Below the pieces are notes generated by a model, which saw only the letters and a list, made by a program, of their open reading frames with translations, was not told where the DNA came from and ran no database searches. A stretch of 64,000 nt of DNA from Flavobacterium sedimenticola (lineage in GTDB: Bacteria > Bacteroidota > Bacteroidia > Flavobacteriales > Flavobacteriaceae): NCBI RefSeq assembly GCF_030053345.1, contig NZ_JASGBP010000001.1, positions 885,650 to 949,649 of the forward strand, read 5' to 3'. Shown here one piece after another: positions 8,648-15,434 of the stretch (the first letter of the stretch is position 1; the number at the start of each line of letters is the position of its first letter). The position numbers were made by a program, and so were the translations under genes.

Positions 8648-8706
8648 TCGAAGTTTGTATATACTCTAGAAGTCCTTTTGGTAAGCCATCCAAAAGGACT
8701 TTTTTT
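8558..8706 (+). promoter_or_regulatory. Attenuator 2: full trp-type 1:2:3:4 pairing set
   Basis: Segment 1 GTAACAGGA (8558-8566) pairs with TCCTGTTAC (8621-8629). Segment 2 TTACCAAAAG (8626-8635) pairs with CTTTTGGTAA (8675-8684). Segment 3 AGTCCTTTTGG (8671-8681) pairs with segment 4 CCAAAAGGACT (8690-8700). All pairings are perfect. 1:2 and 3:4 can coexist (off state); 2:3 excludes both (on state). Confidence 0.8.
8671..8706 (+). terminator. Intrinsic terminator 2 in the metY leader
   Basis: 11-bp perfect stem AGTCCTTTTGG / CCAAAAGGACT (8671-8681 with 8690-8700), loop of 8 bases, seven T ending at 8706. It lies 63 bases before the metY start. Confidence 0.9.
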
Positions 8707-8769
8707 ATGCTAAACATCTAAAAACAATAATCTTAATACTTAATACTAACATCTTAATACTTTACAATC

Positions 8770-10062
8770 ATGAGCACACAAAAATTTGCTACCAATGCAC
8801 TGCACGCAGGACACGACGTTACTAAAAACGCAGGAACCAGAGCCGTTCCGATTTATCAAACCACTTCGTATGTATTTAACAATGCAGACCATGCCGCCAA
8901 CTTGTTCGGTTTAGCCGAAGCCGGATTCATTTACACGCGTTTGAACAACCCAACCAACGACATTTTGGAACAACGCTTGGCCGCACTCGAAGGCGGTATC
9001 GGAGCGGTCGTTACCGCATCGGGCACTTCAGCCATCGCCACCACGTTGTTAGTTTTATTGAAAGCCGGTGATCACATCGTAGCTTCTAACAGCTTGTATG
9101 GCGGAACGTACAACTTGTTAAGCGTAACCTTACCCAGATTGGGCATCACAACAACTTTCGTTGATCCGTCCAATCCGGAAAATTTTACCAAAGCAGCCCA
9201 AGAAAATACCCGAGCCTTCTTCGCCGAAAGCTTAGGAAATCCTAAATTGGATGTGCTGGATTTGAAAGCCATTTCGGCAGCAGCCAAAGCCTTCAAAGTA
9301 CCTTTTGTTGTCGATAATACAGTCGCTACGCCCTATCTTTTAAACCCGATTCAACACGGAGCCGACATCGTTATTCACTCACTGACCAAATACATTACCG
9401 GCAACGGAACGTCGCTTGGCGGTGTCATTATCGATGCCGGAAACTTCGATTGGAGCAATGGAAAATTCCCTGAATTTACTGAACCATCAGCCGGTTACCA
9501 TGGTTTAAAATACTACGAAGCTTTAGGGGCAGCGTCATTTATCGCTAAAGTCAGAATCGAAGGATTACGCGATTTCGGAGCCGCTCTGAGTCCGTTCAAT
9601 GCCTTCCAAACCATCCAAGGACTGGAAACACTGGAAGTCCGCATCAAAAAACACAGCGAAAATGCGTTGGCTTTAGCCCAATGGTTGCAAGCACAGGAAG
9701 AAGTAGCTTGGGTAAATTATCCCGGCTTGGCATCTTCCAAGTACAAAGCGTTAGCTGAGGAATATTTGCCCGAAGGCCAAAGCGGTATTGTTACTTTCGG
9801 ATTGAAAGGCGGTTTCGAGGCAGCGAAAAAAGTAGCCGATGAAACCAAATTGTTCTCGTTATTGGCGAACATTGGCGATACCAAATCGCTCATCATCCAT
9901 CCGGCCAGTACAACCCACCAACAATTGTCTGACGCCGAACAAGAAACCACAGGAGTGACCAAAGACTTAATCCGTTTGTCGGTTGGTTTAGAAAATATCG
10001 ACGATTTGAAAGCCGATTTAAAAGCAGCCTTTGTAAAAATTAAAACCCCGCAAACCGTATAA
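8770..10062 (+). CDS. metY: O-acetylhomoserine aminocarboxypropyltransferase / sulfhydrylase
   Basis: PLP enzyme that joins O-acetylhomoserine with sulfide to give homocysteine (direct sulfhydrylation). 430 residues, typical of MetY and longer than cystathionine gamma-synthases (about 390). Motifs: YTRLNNPTNDILEQRLAALEGG for cofactor phosphate binding from the partner subunit, ASGTSAIATTLL, and the Schiff-base Lys in HSLTKYITGNG (about residue 209). First gene after the tandem attenuators, 2 bases before the OsmC gene. An O-succinylhomoserine substrate cannot be excluded, but the adjacent acetyltransferase-like gene favours the acetyl ester. Confidence 0.93.
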   Translation: MSTQKFATNALHAGHDVTKNAGTRAVPIYQTTSYVFNNADHAANLFGLAEAGFIYTRLNNPTNDILEQRLAALEGGIGAVVTASGTSAIATTLLVLLKAGDHIVASNSLYGGTYNLLSVTLPRLGITTTFVDPSNPENFTKAAQENTRAFFAESLGNPKLDVLDLKAISAAAKAFKVPFVVDNTVATPYLLNPIQHGADIVIHSLTKYITGNGTSLGGVIIDAGNFDWSNGKFPEFTEPSAGYHGLKYYEALGAASFIAKVRIEGLRDFGAALSPFNAFQTIQGLETLEVRIKKHSENALALAQWLQAQEEVAWVNYPGLASSKYKALAEEYLPEGQSGIVTFGLKGGFEAAKKVADETKLFSLLANIGDTKSLIIHPASTTHQQLSDAEQETTGVTKDLIRLSVGLENIDDLKADLKAAFVKIKTPQTV

Positions 10063-10063
10063 C

Positions 10064-10525
10064 ATGAGCACAAAAACCGTAAACGTAACCGGCTACGCCC
10101 AAAGCAACAACCAATTCGTAGTGAAGGCCCAAAACTTCGACATTCGAATTAGTAAAAATGACCAATTTCCTGAACTGGAAGGGCCAAGTCCGATAGAATA
10201 CATTTTAGCCGGTTATGCCGGTTGCATCAATGCCGTCGGAAAGTTAGTCGCCAAAGAGCAAGGCATCGAGCTAAAATCACTTCAAGTAGAAATCTCCGGG
10301 ACCCTCAGTTTAGACAAATACCAGGGAAAAATTAGCGAGGAAAGAGCCGGATTTAAATCGATTGAAGTAACCGTAAAACCAACAGCTGACGCTACTTTGG
10401 ACCAATTAAAAGATTGGTTAATCACCGTGGAAAACCGCTGTCCGGTTCAGGACAATTTGATTAATCCAACACCGGTTTCTGTAGTGTTGGTTAAAGAATA
10501 CGAAACAACAGCAACCCTGCTGTAA
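10064..10525 (+). CDS. OsmC/Ohr family protein
   Basis: 153 residues. OsmC proteins reduce organic hydroperoxides through two redox-active cysteines. Both are present here: GYAGCINAVG (Cys near residue 52) and ENRCPVQDN (near residue 126). It starts 2 bases after metY, so it is co-transcribed and probably translationally coupled. The placement in a sulfur-assimilation operon hints at a role linked to sulfide or persulfide rather than general peroxide stress; that is inference. Confidence 0.88.
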   Translation: MSTKTVNVTGYAQSNNQFVVKAQNFDIRISKNDQFPELEGPSPIEYILAGYAGCINAVGKLVAKEQGIELKSLQVEISGTLSLDKYQGKISEERAGFKSIEVTVKPTADATLDQLKDWLITVENRCPVQDNLINPTPVSVVLVKEYETTATLL

Positions 10526-10556
10526 AACGAAAAGCCATTGGTTTTGTTTGTTTGTT

Positions 10557-10594
10557 AAGACTGTCTTCAAAATTGACGTTGAGGACAGTCTTTT
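10557..10594 (+). terminator. Possible internal terminator or processing hairpin
   Basis: AAGACTGTC (10557-10565) pairs with GACAGTCTT (10584-10592), loop 18 bases, then only TTTT before A-rich sequence. It separates osmC from the metX-like gene and may reduce, rather than stop, read-through. No leader frame precedes it. Confidence 0.5.
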
Positions 10595-10618
10595 AAAAAA
10601 CAGCTAAAAAAAGAGGAT

Positions 10619-11620
10619 ATGAAAAAATTAGAAAAAATAGACTTGTTTGATTTTAGATTGGAAAACGGAAAACAACGACCTTATATTCCGCTGTTTTACC
10701 AAACTTTCGGGCAACCCATCGGTTCGGCCCCGACAGTAGTGGTCAATCACGCCCTGACCGGGAATTCCAATGTGTCCGGTGAAAACGGCTGGTGGAACGA
10801 CGTAATAGGTGCCGAAAAAATCATCGACACAAATTACTTTACGGTAATCGCTTTCAACATTCCCGGAAACGGTTATGACGACAACTTCGGTAATTTGATT
10901 ACCAATTACAAAGATTTTAGCATTCGCGACGTAGCCCGCATTTTTTGGGAAGGGTTATCCTTTCTTAAAATAAACGACGTTTTTGCGGTGATCGGCGGTA
11001 GTTTAGGTGGTGCCGTAGCCTGGGAAATGGCGGTTTTGAAACCCAATGCGGTTCATAATTTAATCCCAATTGCCACCGATTGGAAAGCGACCGATTGGGT
11101 GATTGCCAACGTGTTAATTCAAGACCAAATCCTCAACAATTCCGATGATCCGATTGCCGATGCGCGTTTGCACGCTATGTTGTTGTACCGAACACCACAG
11201 TCCGTAAACCAACGCTTTCAACGAAACAAGTTCCAAGATTCTTCGGTGTTTCAAATCGAAAACTGGCTGGCCAATCACGGCATCAAACTCAAAAACCGCT
11301 TTCGTTTATCGGCTTACAAATTGATGAACCATCTGCTCAAAACGAATGATATTACCCGTGACAGAGGCAATTTTTTGACCGTGGTCAATGACATTCAGGG
11401 AAATATTCACGTAATCGCTGTAGATACCGATTACTTTTTTATTCCGGAGGAAAACCGTGAAACGGTTGAAAGCTTAAAGCCAATCAAGGAAAATGTGTTC
11501 TATCACGAAATCCAATCCATCCACGGACACGACGCTTTCTTAATCGAGTTCGAACAGTTAGCCCAAATATTAGCTCCTATTTTTAACAAACAAAAACAAA
11601 ACCATTATGTCAGCGCTTAG
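10619..11620 (+). CDS. Homoserine O-acetyltransferase-like alpha/beta hydrolase
   Basis: 333 residues of the MetX alpha/beta-hydrolase family, which acetylates homoserine with acetyl-CoA to feed MetY. Visible landmarks: NHALTGNSNV (the NALTG region of MetX), nucleophile elbow GGSLGGAVAWE with Ser near residue 127, Asp in AVDTDYFFIP, and His in HGHDAFLIE near the C-terminus, giving a complete Ser-Asp-His triad. Somewhat shorter than classical MetX (about 350-380). It has an AGAGGA purine run just before its ATG, rare in this window. It overlaps the next gene by 14 bases. The operon context supports MetX function. Confidence 0.85.
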   Translation: MKKLEKIDLFDFRLENGKQRPYIPLFYQTFGQPIGSAPTVVVNHALTGNSNVSGENGWWNDVIGAEKIIDTNYFTVIAFNIPGNGYDDNFGNLITNYKDFSIRDVARIFWEGLSFLKINDVFAVIGGSLGGAVAWEMAVLKPNAVHNLIPIATDWKATDWVIANVLIQDQILNNSDDPIADARLHAMLLYRTPQSVNQRFQRNKFQDSSVFQIENWLANHGIKLKNRFRLSAYKLMNHLLKTNDITRDRGNFLTVVNDIQGNIHVIAVDTDYFFIPEENRETVESLKPIKENVFYHEIQSIHGHDAFLIEFEQLAQILAPIFNKQKQNHYVSA

Positions 11621-12710
11621 AATCAATATAGTTCTCTTCGGTATCGGAAACGTCGGGAGTACTTTAATCAATCAGGTCATTGAGAGCCAAAAATTCTTCC
11701 TCGAAAAAAGAAACATCGACCTGAGATTTCCCATCATTACCAATTCGACTCTGGCTTTTTTTGAAAAAGACGGATTAAAAAACCAATGGGAAGCCAACTT
11801 TGCCCAATCGGCCATTCCGTTCCGCATCGAAGACATCATCGAATACGTTCAAGAACAACAATTGGAAAACCTGATAGCCGTTGACGCCACGGCCAGCGAG
11901 GAAATCATCAAAAATTACATTCCGCTAATCCAAAACGGGTTCAACATCGTGGCGGCCAATAAAAAAGCCAATACGTTGCATACCGACTTCTACAAAGAAT
12001 TGCGAAGAAATCTCAAAAAGTTCGACAAGACTTTTCTCTACGAAACCAATGTAGGCGCCGGTTTGCCGGTGGTTCAAACCATCAACGATTTGTATTTTTC
12101 AGGCGAAGAAATCACCAAAATCCGTGGTGTATTCTCGGGTTCGTTGAGTTACATTTTCAACCGATTTTCAGCAGAAGATTTAACGTTCTCTAAAATTTTA
12201 CGCGATGCTGAAAAAAAGGGGTACACCGAACCCGATTCCCGTGATGACTTATCCGGACATGACGTTGCCCGAAAGTTGTTAATACTGGCCCGAGAACTCG
12301 AACAGGAATTGGAGTTTTCCGATATCAAAATAGAATCCCTTTTGCTTCCCAATCTGAATGAAAAAAACACCAAAGCCGAGTATGCCGTTAACAAACAGTT
12401 GTTCGACAAACCGTTTCAAATCGCCAAAATTACCCAAGCTGATAACCACGTGCTTCGGTATGTAGGCGAATTGGAGGTGAAGACCAAACAACTTAAAGTC
12501 AAACTGGTTTCGGTGCCCAAAAGTTCGGCACTCGGCCAACTCCAAGGTGCGGATAACTTGATTGAAATTTATACCCAATCCTATGGCGACATCCCAATCG
12601 TCATTCAAGGCGCCGGTGCGGGAAAACAAGTCACGGCACGCGGTGTTTTGACCGATATTCTCAAAGTAGCCGAGAAAATCAAAATTCGGGAAGCGATTTG
12701 GCTTTCCTAA
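11607..12710 (+). CDS. Homoserine dehydrogenase, monofunctional
   Basis: Reduces aspartate semialdehyde to homoserine with NAD(P)H. 367 residues. N-terminal Rossmann motif GIGNVGSTL (about 12-20), AANKKANTL in the middle, catalytic-domain segment KIRGVFSGSLSYIFNRF, and YTEPDSRDDLSGHDVARK near 205-222. It resembles the dehydrogenase half of bifunctional aspartokinase-homoserine dehydrogenases, without kinase or ACT domain. It overlaps the metX-like gene by 14 bases. A dedicated copy in the Met-controlled operon would supply homoserine for methionine separately from threonine synthesis. Confidence 0.9.
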   Translation: MSALRINIVLFGIGNVGSTLINQVIESQKFFLEKRNIDLRFPIITNSTLAFFEKDGLKNQWEANFAQSAIPFRIEDIIEYVQEQQLENLIAVDATASEEIIKNYIPLIQNGFNIVAANKKANTLHTDFYKELRRNLKKFDKTFLYETNVGAGLPVVQTINDLYFSGEEITKIRGVFSGSLSYIFNRFSAEDLTFSKILRDAEKKGYTEPDSRDDLSGHDVARKLLILARELEQELEFSDIKIESLLLPNLNEKNTKAEYAVNKQLFDKPFQIAKITQADNHVLRYVGELEVKTKQLKVKLVSVPKSSALGQLQGADNLIEIYTQSYGDIPIVIQGAGAGKQVTARGVLTDILKVAEKIKIREAIWLS

Positions 12711-12753
12711 AAAGGGTTATTGTTGTTTTAAAACTTAAATAAAAAGATACGCT

Positions 12754-13962
12754 ATGAAGCTGGAATATATTGCTTTGGCCATTCCGTTCTTTGTCTTTTT
12801 CATGCTGTTGGAATATTACATCAGTCGAAGAAAAAATAGAAAAACACATCAGTTTAACGAAAGCATAGCCAATCTCAATGTCGGAATTGTGGAACGGATA
12901 TCCGATTTGCTGACCACCGGAACCTTCTTTTTTGTATTTACTTGGTTGCATCAAAATTGGGCGGTCTTTACTATTGAGAGCAACTGGCTGACTTGGATTT
13001 TATTATTTCTGGCGACTGACTTGGTTTGGTACTGGTACCATCGCTTCGGTCACGAAATCAACTTGTTTTGGGCTGCCCATATTGTTCACCATCAAAGTGA
13101 TGATTTCAATTACACGGCAGCGGCCAGAATCACAGTTATCCAAGCGGTATTTCGCGGTTTGTTTTGGAGTATTTTGCCCATCATCGGTTTTCCGGCAGAA
13201 ATGATTACCGTTTTATTGCTCATTCACGGAACGTATCCGTTCTTCACACACACGCAACTCGTTGGGAAGTTGGGTTGGCTCGAATACATTATCGTGACGC
13301 CCTCACACCATCGGGTGCACCACAGCAGCAATCCGGAATATTTGGATAAAAACTATGGTGACATGCTGATTATTTGGGACAAAATCTTCGGGACTTTTGC
13401 CGAAGAAAAAGCCGAACCCCAATACGGTTTAACCAAATCACTGGGAAGTCACAGTTTCCTTTGGCAACATTTTCACTATTTTCTTGAACTGATTGTTGCT
13501 GTTCGTTTGGCCAAAACTACTAAAGCCAAACTCAAAATCATTTTCGGAAGTCCGAATGATCATGACCCGAGAATCAGAACCCTTTTGGAGCGGAAATTGT
13601 CCCAAAAAGTAACCCATATTCAATACACCGAAAAACTCATCCGTGCGATACAAATCAAGACCATTACTACAATTATTGTACTTTTTGGTACCATTTTATT
13701 TTCACACCATATCTCGCCGATTAATCTTTGGCTAATGACAACCTTTATCGTCTTGAGTGTAATCATTACCGGCGCCATGCTCGAACAGAAACGTTGGATT
13801 TTCCACCTTGAGTTTGCCCGATTCAGTATCCTCTGTTTTATTTTTAACGAAACCGTAATGACCATTTATGTCACTGCACTAATACTGATGATATACACTT
13901 TAACCTTACTGTTTTACAAAACCATCCATACAACTTATCAGAGATTTTTATTTTCCAACTAA
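12754..13962 (+). CDS. Sterol desaturase / fatty acid hydroxylase family membrane protein
   Basis: 402-residue multi-span membrane protein with the di-iron His clusters of the family: HRFGHE (about 93-98), HIVHHQ (about 107-112) and HHRVHH (about 187-192). Hydrophobic segments are at about 5-20, 50-70, 78-90, 130-160 and several after 300. The C-terminal third (after about 300) is an additional membrane region beyond the catalytic domain. These enzymes oxidise lipids with O2 and iron; the substrate here is unknown. It starts 43 bases after the homoserine dehydrogenase and precedes a terminator, so it is the last gene of the met operon although its role there is unclear. Confidence 0.85.
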   Translation: MKLEYIALAIPFFVFFMLLEYYISRRKNRKTHQFNESIANLNVGIVERISDLLTTGTFFFVFTWLHQNWAVFTIESNWLTWILLFLATDLVWYWYHRFGHEINLFWAAHIVHHQSDDFNYTAAARITVIQAVFRGLFWSILPIIGFPAEMITVLLLIHGTYPFFTHTQLVGKLGWLEYIIVTPSHHRVHHSSNPEYLDKNYGDMLIIWDKIFGTFAEEKAEPQYGLTKSLGSHSFLWQHFHYFLELIVAVRLAKTTKAKLKIIFGSPNDHDPRIRTLLERKLSQKVTHIQYTEKLIRAIQIKTITTIIVLFGTILFSHHISPINLWLMTTFIVLSVIITGAMLEQKRWIFHLEFARFSILCFIFNETVMTIYVTALILMIYTLTLLFYKTIHTTYQRFLFSN

Positions 13963-13972
13963 CCTTTACCAC

Positions 13973-14010
13973 AAAAACCTACAGCACTACAACGTTGTAG
14001 GTTTTTATTT
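13973..14010 (+). terminator. Terminator of the metY operon
   Basis: AAAAACCTAC (13973-13982) pairs with GTAGGTTTTT (13997-14006), followed by a T-rich tract. The loop itself contains the palindrome ACAACGTTGT. Confidence 0.8.
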
Positions 14011-14021
14011 TTTCAAAACCC

Positions 14022-14052
14022 TTGCAAATGTGAATTCTGTGTCCTTACTTTG
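14022..14052 (+). promoter_or_regulatory. metH promoter
   Basis: TTG at 14022-14024 and TTACTTTG at 14045-14052, near-consensus for -33 and -7. Predicted start near 14058, 18 bases before the SAM-I aptamer. Confidence 0.5.
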
Positions 14053-14075
14053 CACCGTTCATTAACATCATGTTT

Positions 14076-14173
14076 GTTATCACGAAAGCCGGAGGGAATA
14101 GACCCGATGAAAGCTTAGCAACCCTTTGCCAAAAGAAGGTGCTACATTCTATCTCACTATGAGAAAAGATAAC
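14076..14173 (+). ncRNA. SAM-I (S-box) riboswitch upstream of metH
   Basis: Closing stem GTTATC (14076-14081) / GATAAC (14168-14173). Core signature GGAGGGA, then GACCCGATGAAAGC and AGCAACC, with the P3 partner GGTGCT. These are the diagnostic S-box elements. It binds SAM and would reduce metH expression when SAM is plentiful. Downstream of the aptamer I see no T-tract terminator, so the mode of output is unclear. Confidence 0.95.
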
Positions 14174-14216
14174 CCAGAGATATTCTATCTTACTTTCCTG
14201 ATACTTTTATGATATT

Positions 14217-14245
14217 GTCACACTGAGCTTGTCGAAGTGTGAGCG
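14217..14245 (+). repeat. TTCGACAAGCTCAG-type palindrome
   Basis: CACACTGAGCTTGTCGAAGT core with CACACT (14219-14224) pairing AGTGTG (14236-14241). The same motif family is nested in repeat copies C and G. Confidence 0.6.
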
Positions 14246-14363
14246 AATGGTTTGCGCATTGTTGCAATCCCTATTCCCGCTGTCCGCGTCAATCTTTATT
14301 GTTTTGTCATCCTGAGCCTGTCGAAGGACAAAACAATAAAGGATTTTGCTGCCATCGGGGCTA
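14241..14363 (+). repeat. Dispersed palindromic element, copy C
   Basis: Runs from GAGCGAATGG through ATTCCCGC (14273) to ATCGGGGCTA (14354-14363). It has a perfect 14-bp stem TTTATTGTTTTGTC / GACAAAACAATAAA (14295-14308 with 14327-14340), and its loop holds a nested CCTGAGCCTGTCGAAGG palindrome. It lies within the metH mRNA leader, between aptamer and start codon. Confidence 0.8.
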
Positions 14364-14401
14364 AAAAAGTAAAATGTATTGATTTTTTGGAGTCAGTAGT
14401 C

Positions 14402-14436
14402 TAACCGACAACCGACAACCAACAACCGAACAACTC
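14402..14436 (+). repeat. Heptanucleotide tandem repeat upstream of metH
   Basis: About four degenerate copies of ACCGACA / ACCAACA ending 9 bases before the metH start codon. Confidence 0.65.
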
Positions 14437-14444
14437 AAAATACT

Positions 14445-15434
14445 ATGTCAAAAATACAAGACGCCATCAAAGAAAGAATCCTCGTCCTCGACGGTGCGAT
14501 GGGAACCATGTTACAGCGCAACAACTTCTCCGAAACCGATTTCCGTGGCGAGCGCTTTAAGGATTTTCCACATCCGTTAAAAGGCAACAACGATTTGTTG
14601 TCGATTACCCAACCCGAAGCGGTAAAACAAGTCCACCGCCTATATTTTCAAGCCGGCGCCGATATTGTAGAAACCAATACGTTTTCCGGAACCACCATCG
14701 GCATGGCCGATTACCACATGGAAGATTTGGTGTATGAGTTAAATTACCAATCTGCCAAAATTGCCCGTGAAGTCGCTGACGAGTTCACCGACAGACCGCG
14801 TTTTGTAGCCGGTTCCATCGGACCAACGAATCGTACGGCTTCCATGTCGCCCGATGTAAACGATCCGGGTTTCCGCGCCGTCACTTTCGACGATTTGCGC
14901 ATCGCCTACAAACAGCAAGTGGAAGCTTTAATTGATGGCGGTTGTGATGTACTTTTGGTAGAAACCATTTTCGACACACTCAATGCCAAAGCGGCTTTGT
15001 TCGCCATCGAAGAAGTCAAAGAAGAAAGACATTTAGACATACCCGTAATGGTTTCCGGAACGATTACCGATGCTTCAGGAAGAACACTTTCCGGACAAAC
15101 GGTTGAAGCTTTTTTGATATCCATTCAGCATATTCCGTTATTGTCCATTGGATTCAACTGTGCTTTGGGTGCCGACCAGTTAAAACCGTATCTGAAAAGA
15201 TTGGCGCAAAACACCTCTTTAAATATTTCGGCACATCCCAACGCCGGTTTACCCAATGCGTTTGGGCAATACGACCAAACACCGGCCGAAATGCAAGCGT
15301 TGATTCGCGAGTATTTGCAGGATAACTTAGTGAACATCATTGGCGGTTGTTGCGGCACCACTCCGGAACACATCAAAGCCATCGCTGAGGTAGCGGCTCA
15401 ATTCAAACCCAGAACAATTTTAGAAACGATATAA
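14445..15434 (+). CDS. metH: Methionine synthase, homocysteine-binding subunit (split MetH, N-terminal part)
   Basis: 329 residues corresponding to the homocysteine S-methyltransferase barrel of cobalamin-dependent MetH. N-terminal [12 protein letters not shown], then the zinc-binding cysteines in GFNCALG and [10 protein letters not shown] (about 302-311) that activate the homocysteine thiol. The TAA stop overlaps the ATG of the second metH gene (TAATG at 15432-15436), so the two halves are translated together and must form one enzyme. A split at this domain boundary is known in Bacteroidetes and is not a frameshift: both halves are intact and have proper ends. Confidence 0.95.
   Translation: MSKIQDAIKERILVLDGAMGTMLQRNNFSETDFRGERFKDFPHPLKGNNDLLSITQPEAVKQVHRLYFQAGADIVETNTFSGTTIGMADYHMEDLVYELNYQSAKIAREVADEFTDRPRFVAGSIGPTNRTASMSPDVNDPGFRAVTFDDLRIAYKQQVEALIDGGCDVLLVETIFDTLNAKAALFAIEEVKEERHLDIPVMVSGTITDASGRTLSGQTVEAFLISIQHIPLLSIGFNCALGADQLKPYLKRLAQNTSLNISAHPNAGLPNAFGQYDQTPAEMQALIREYLQDNLVNIIGGCCGTTPEHIKAIAEVAAQFKPRTILETI

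Noticed and set aside
10526..10618. A third met attenuator between osmC and the metX-like gene
   Set aside because: A hairpin is present, but there is no Met-rich frame before it and the T run is short.
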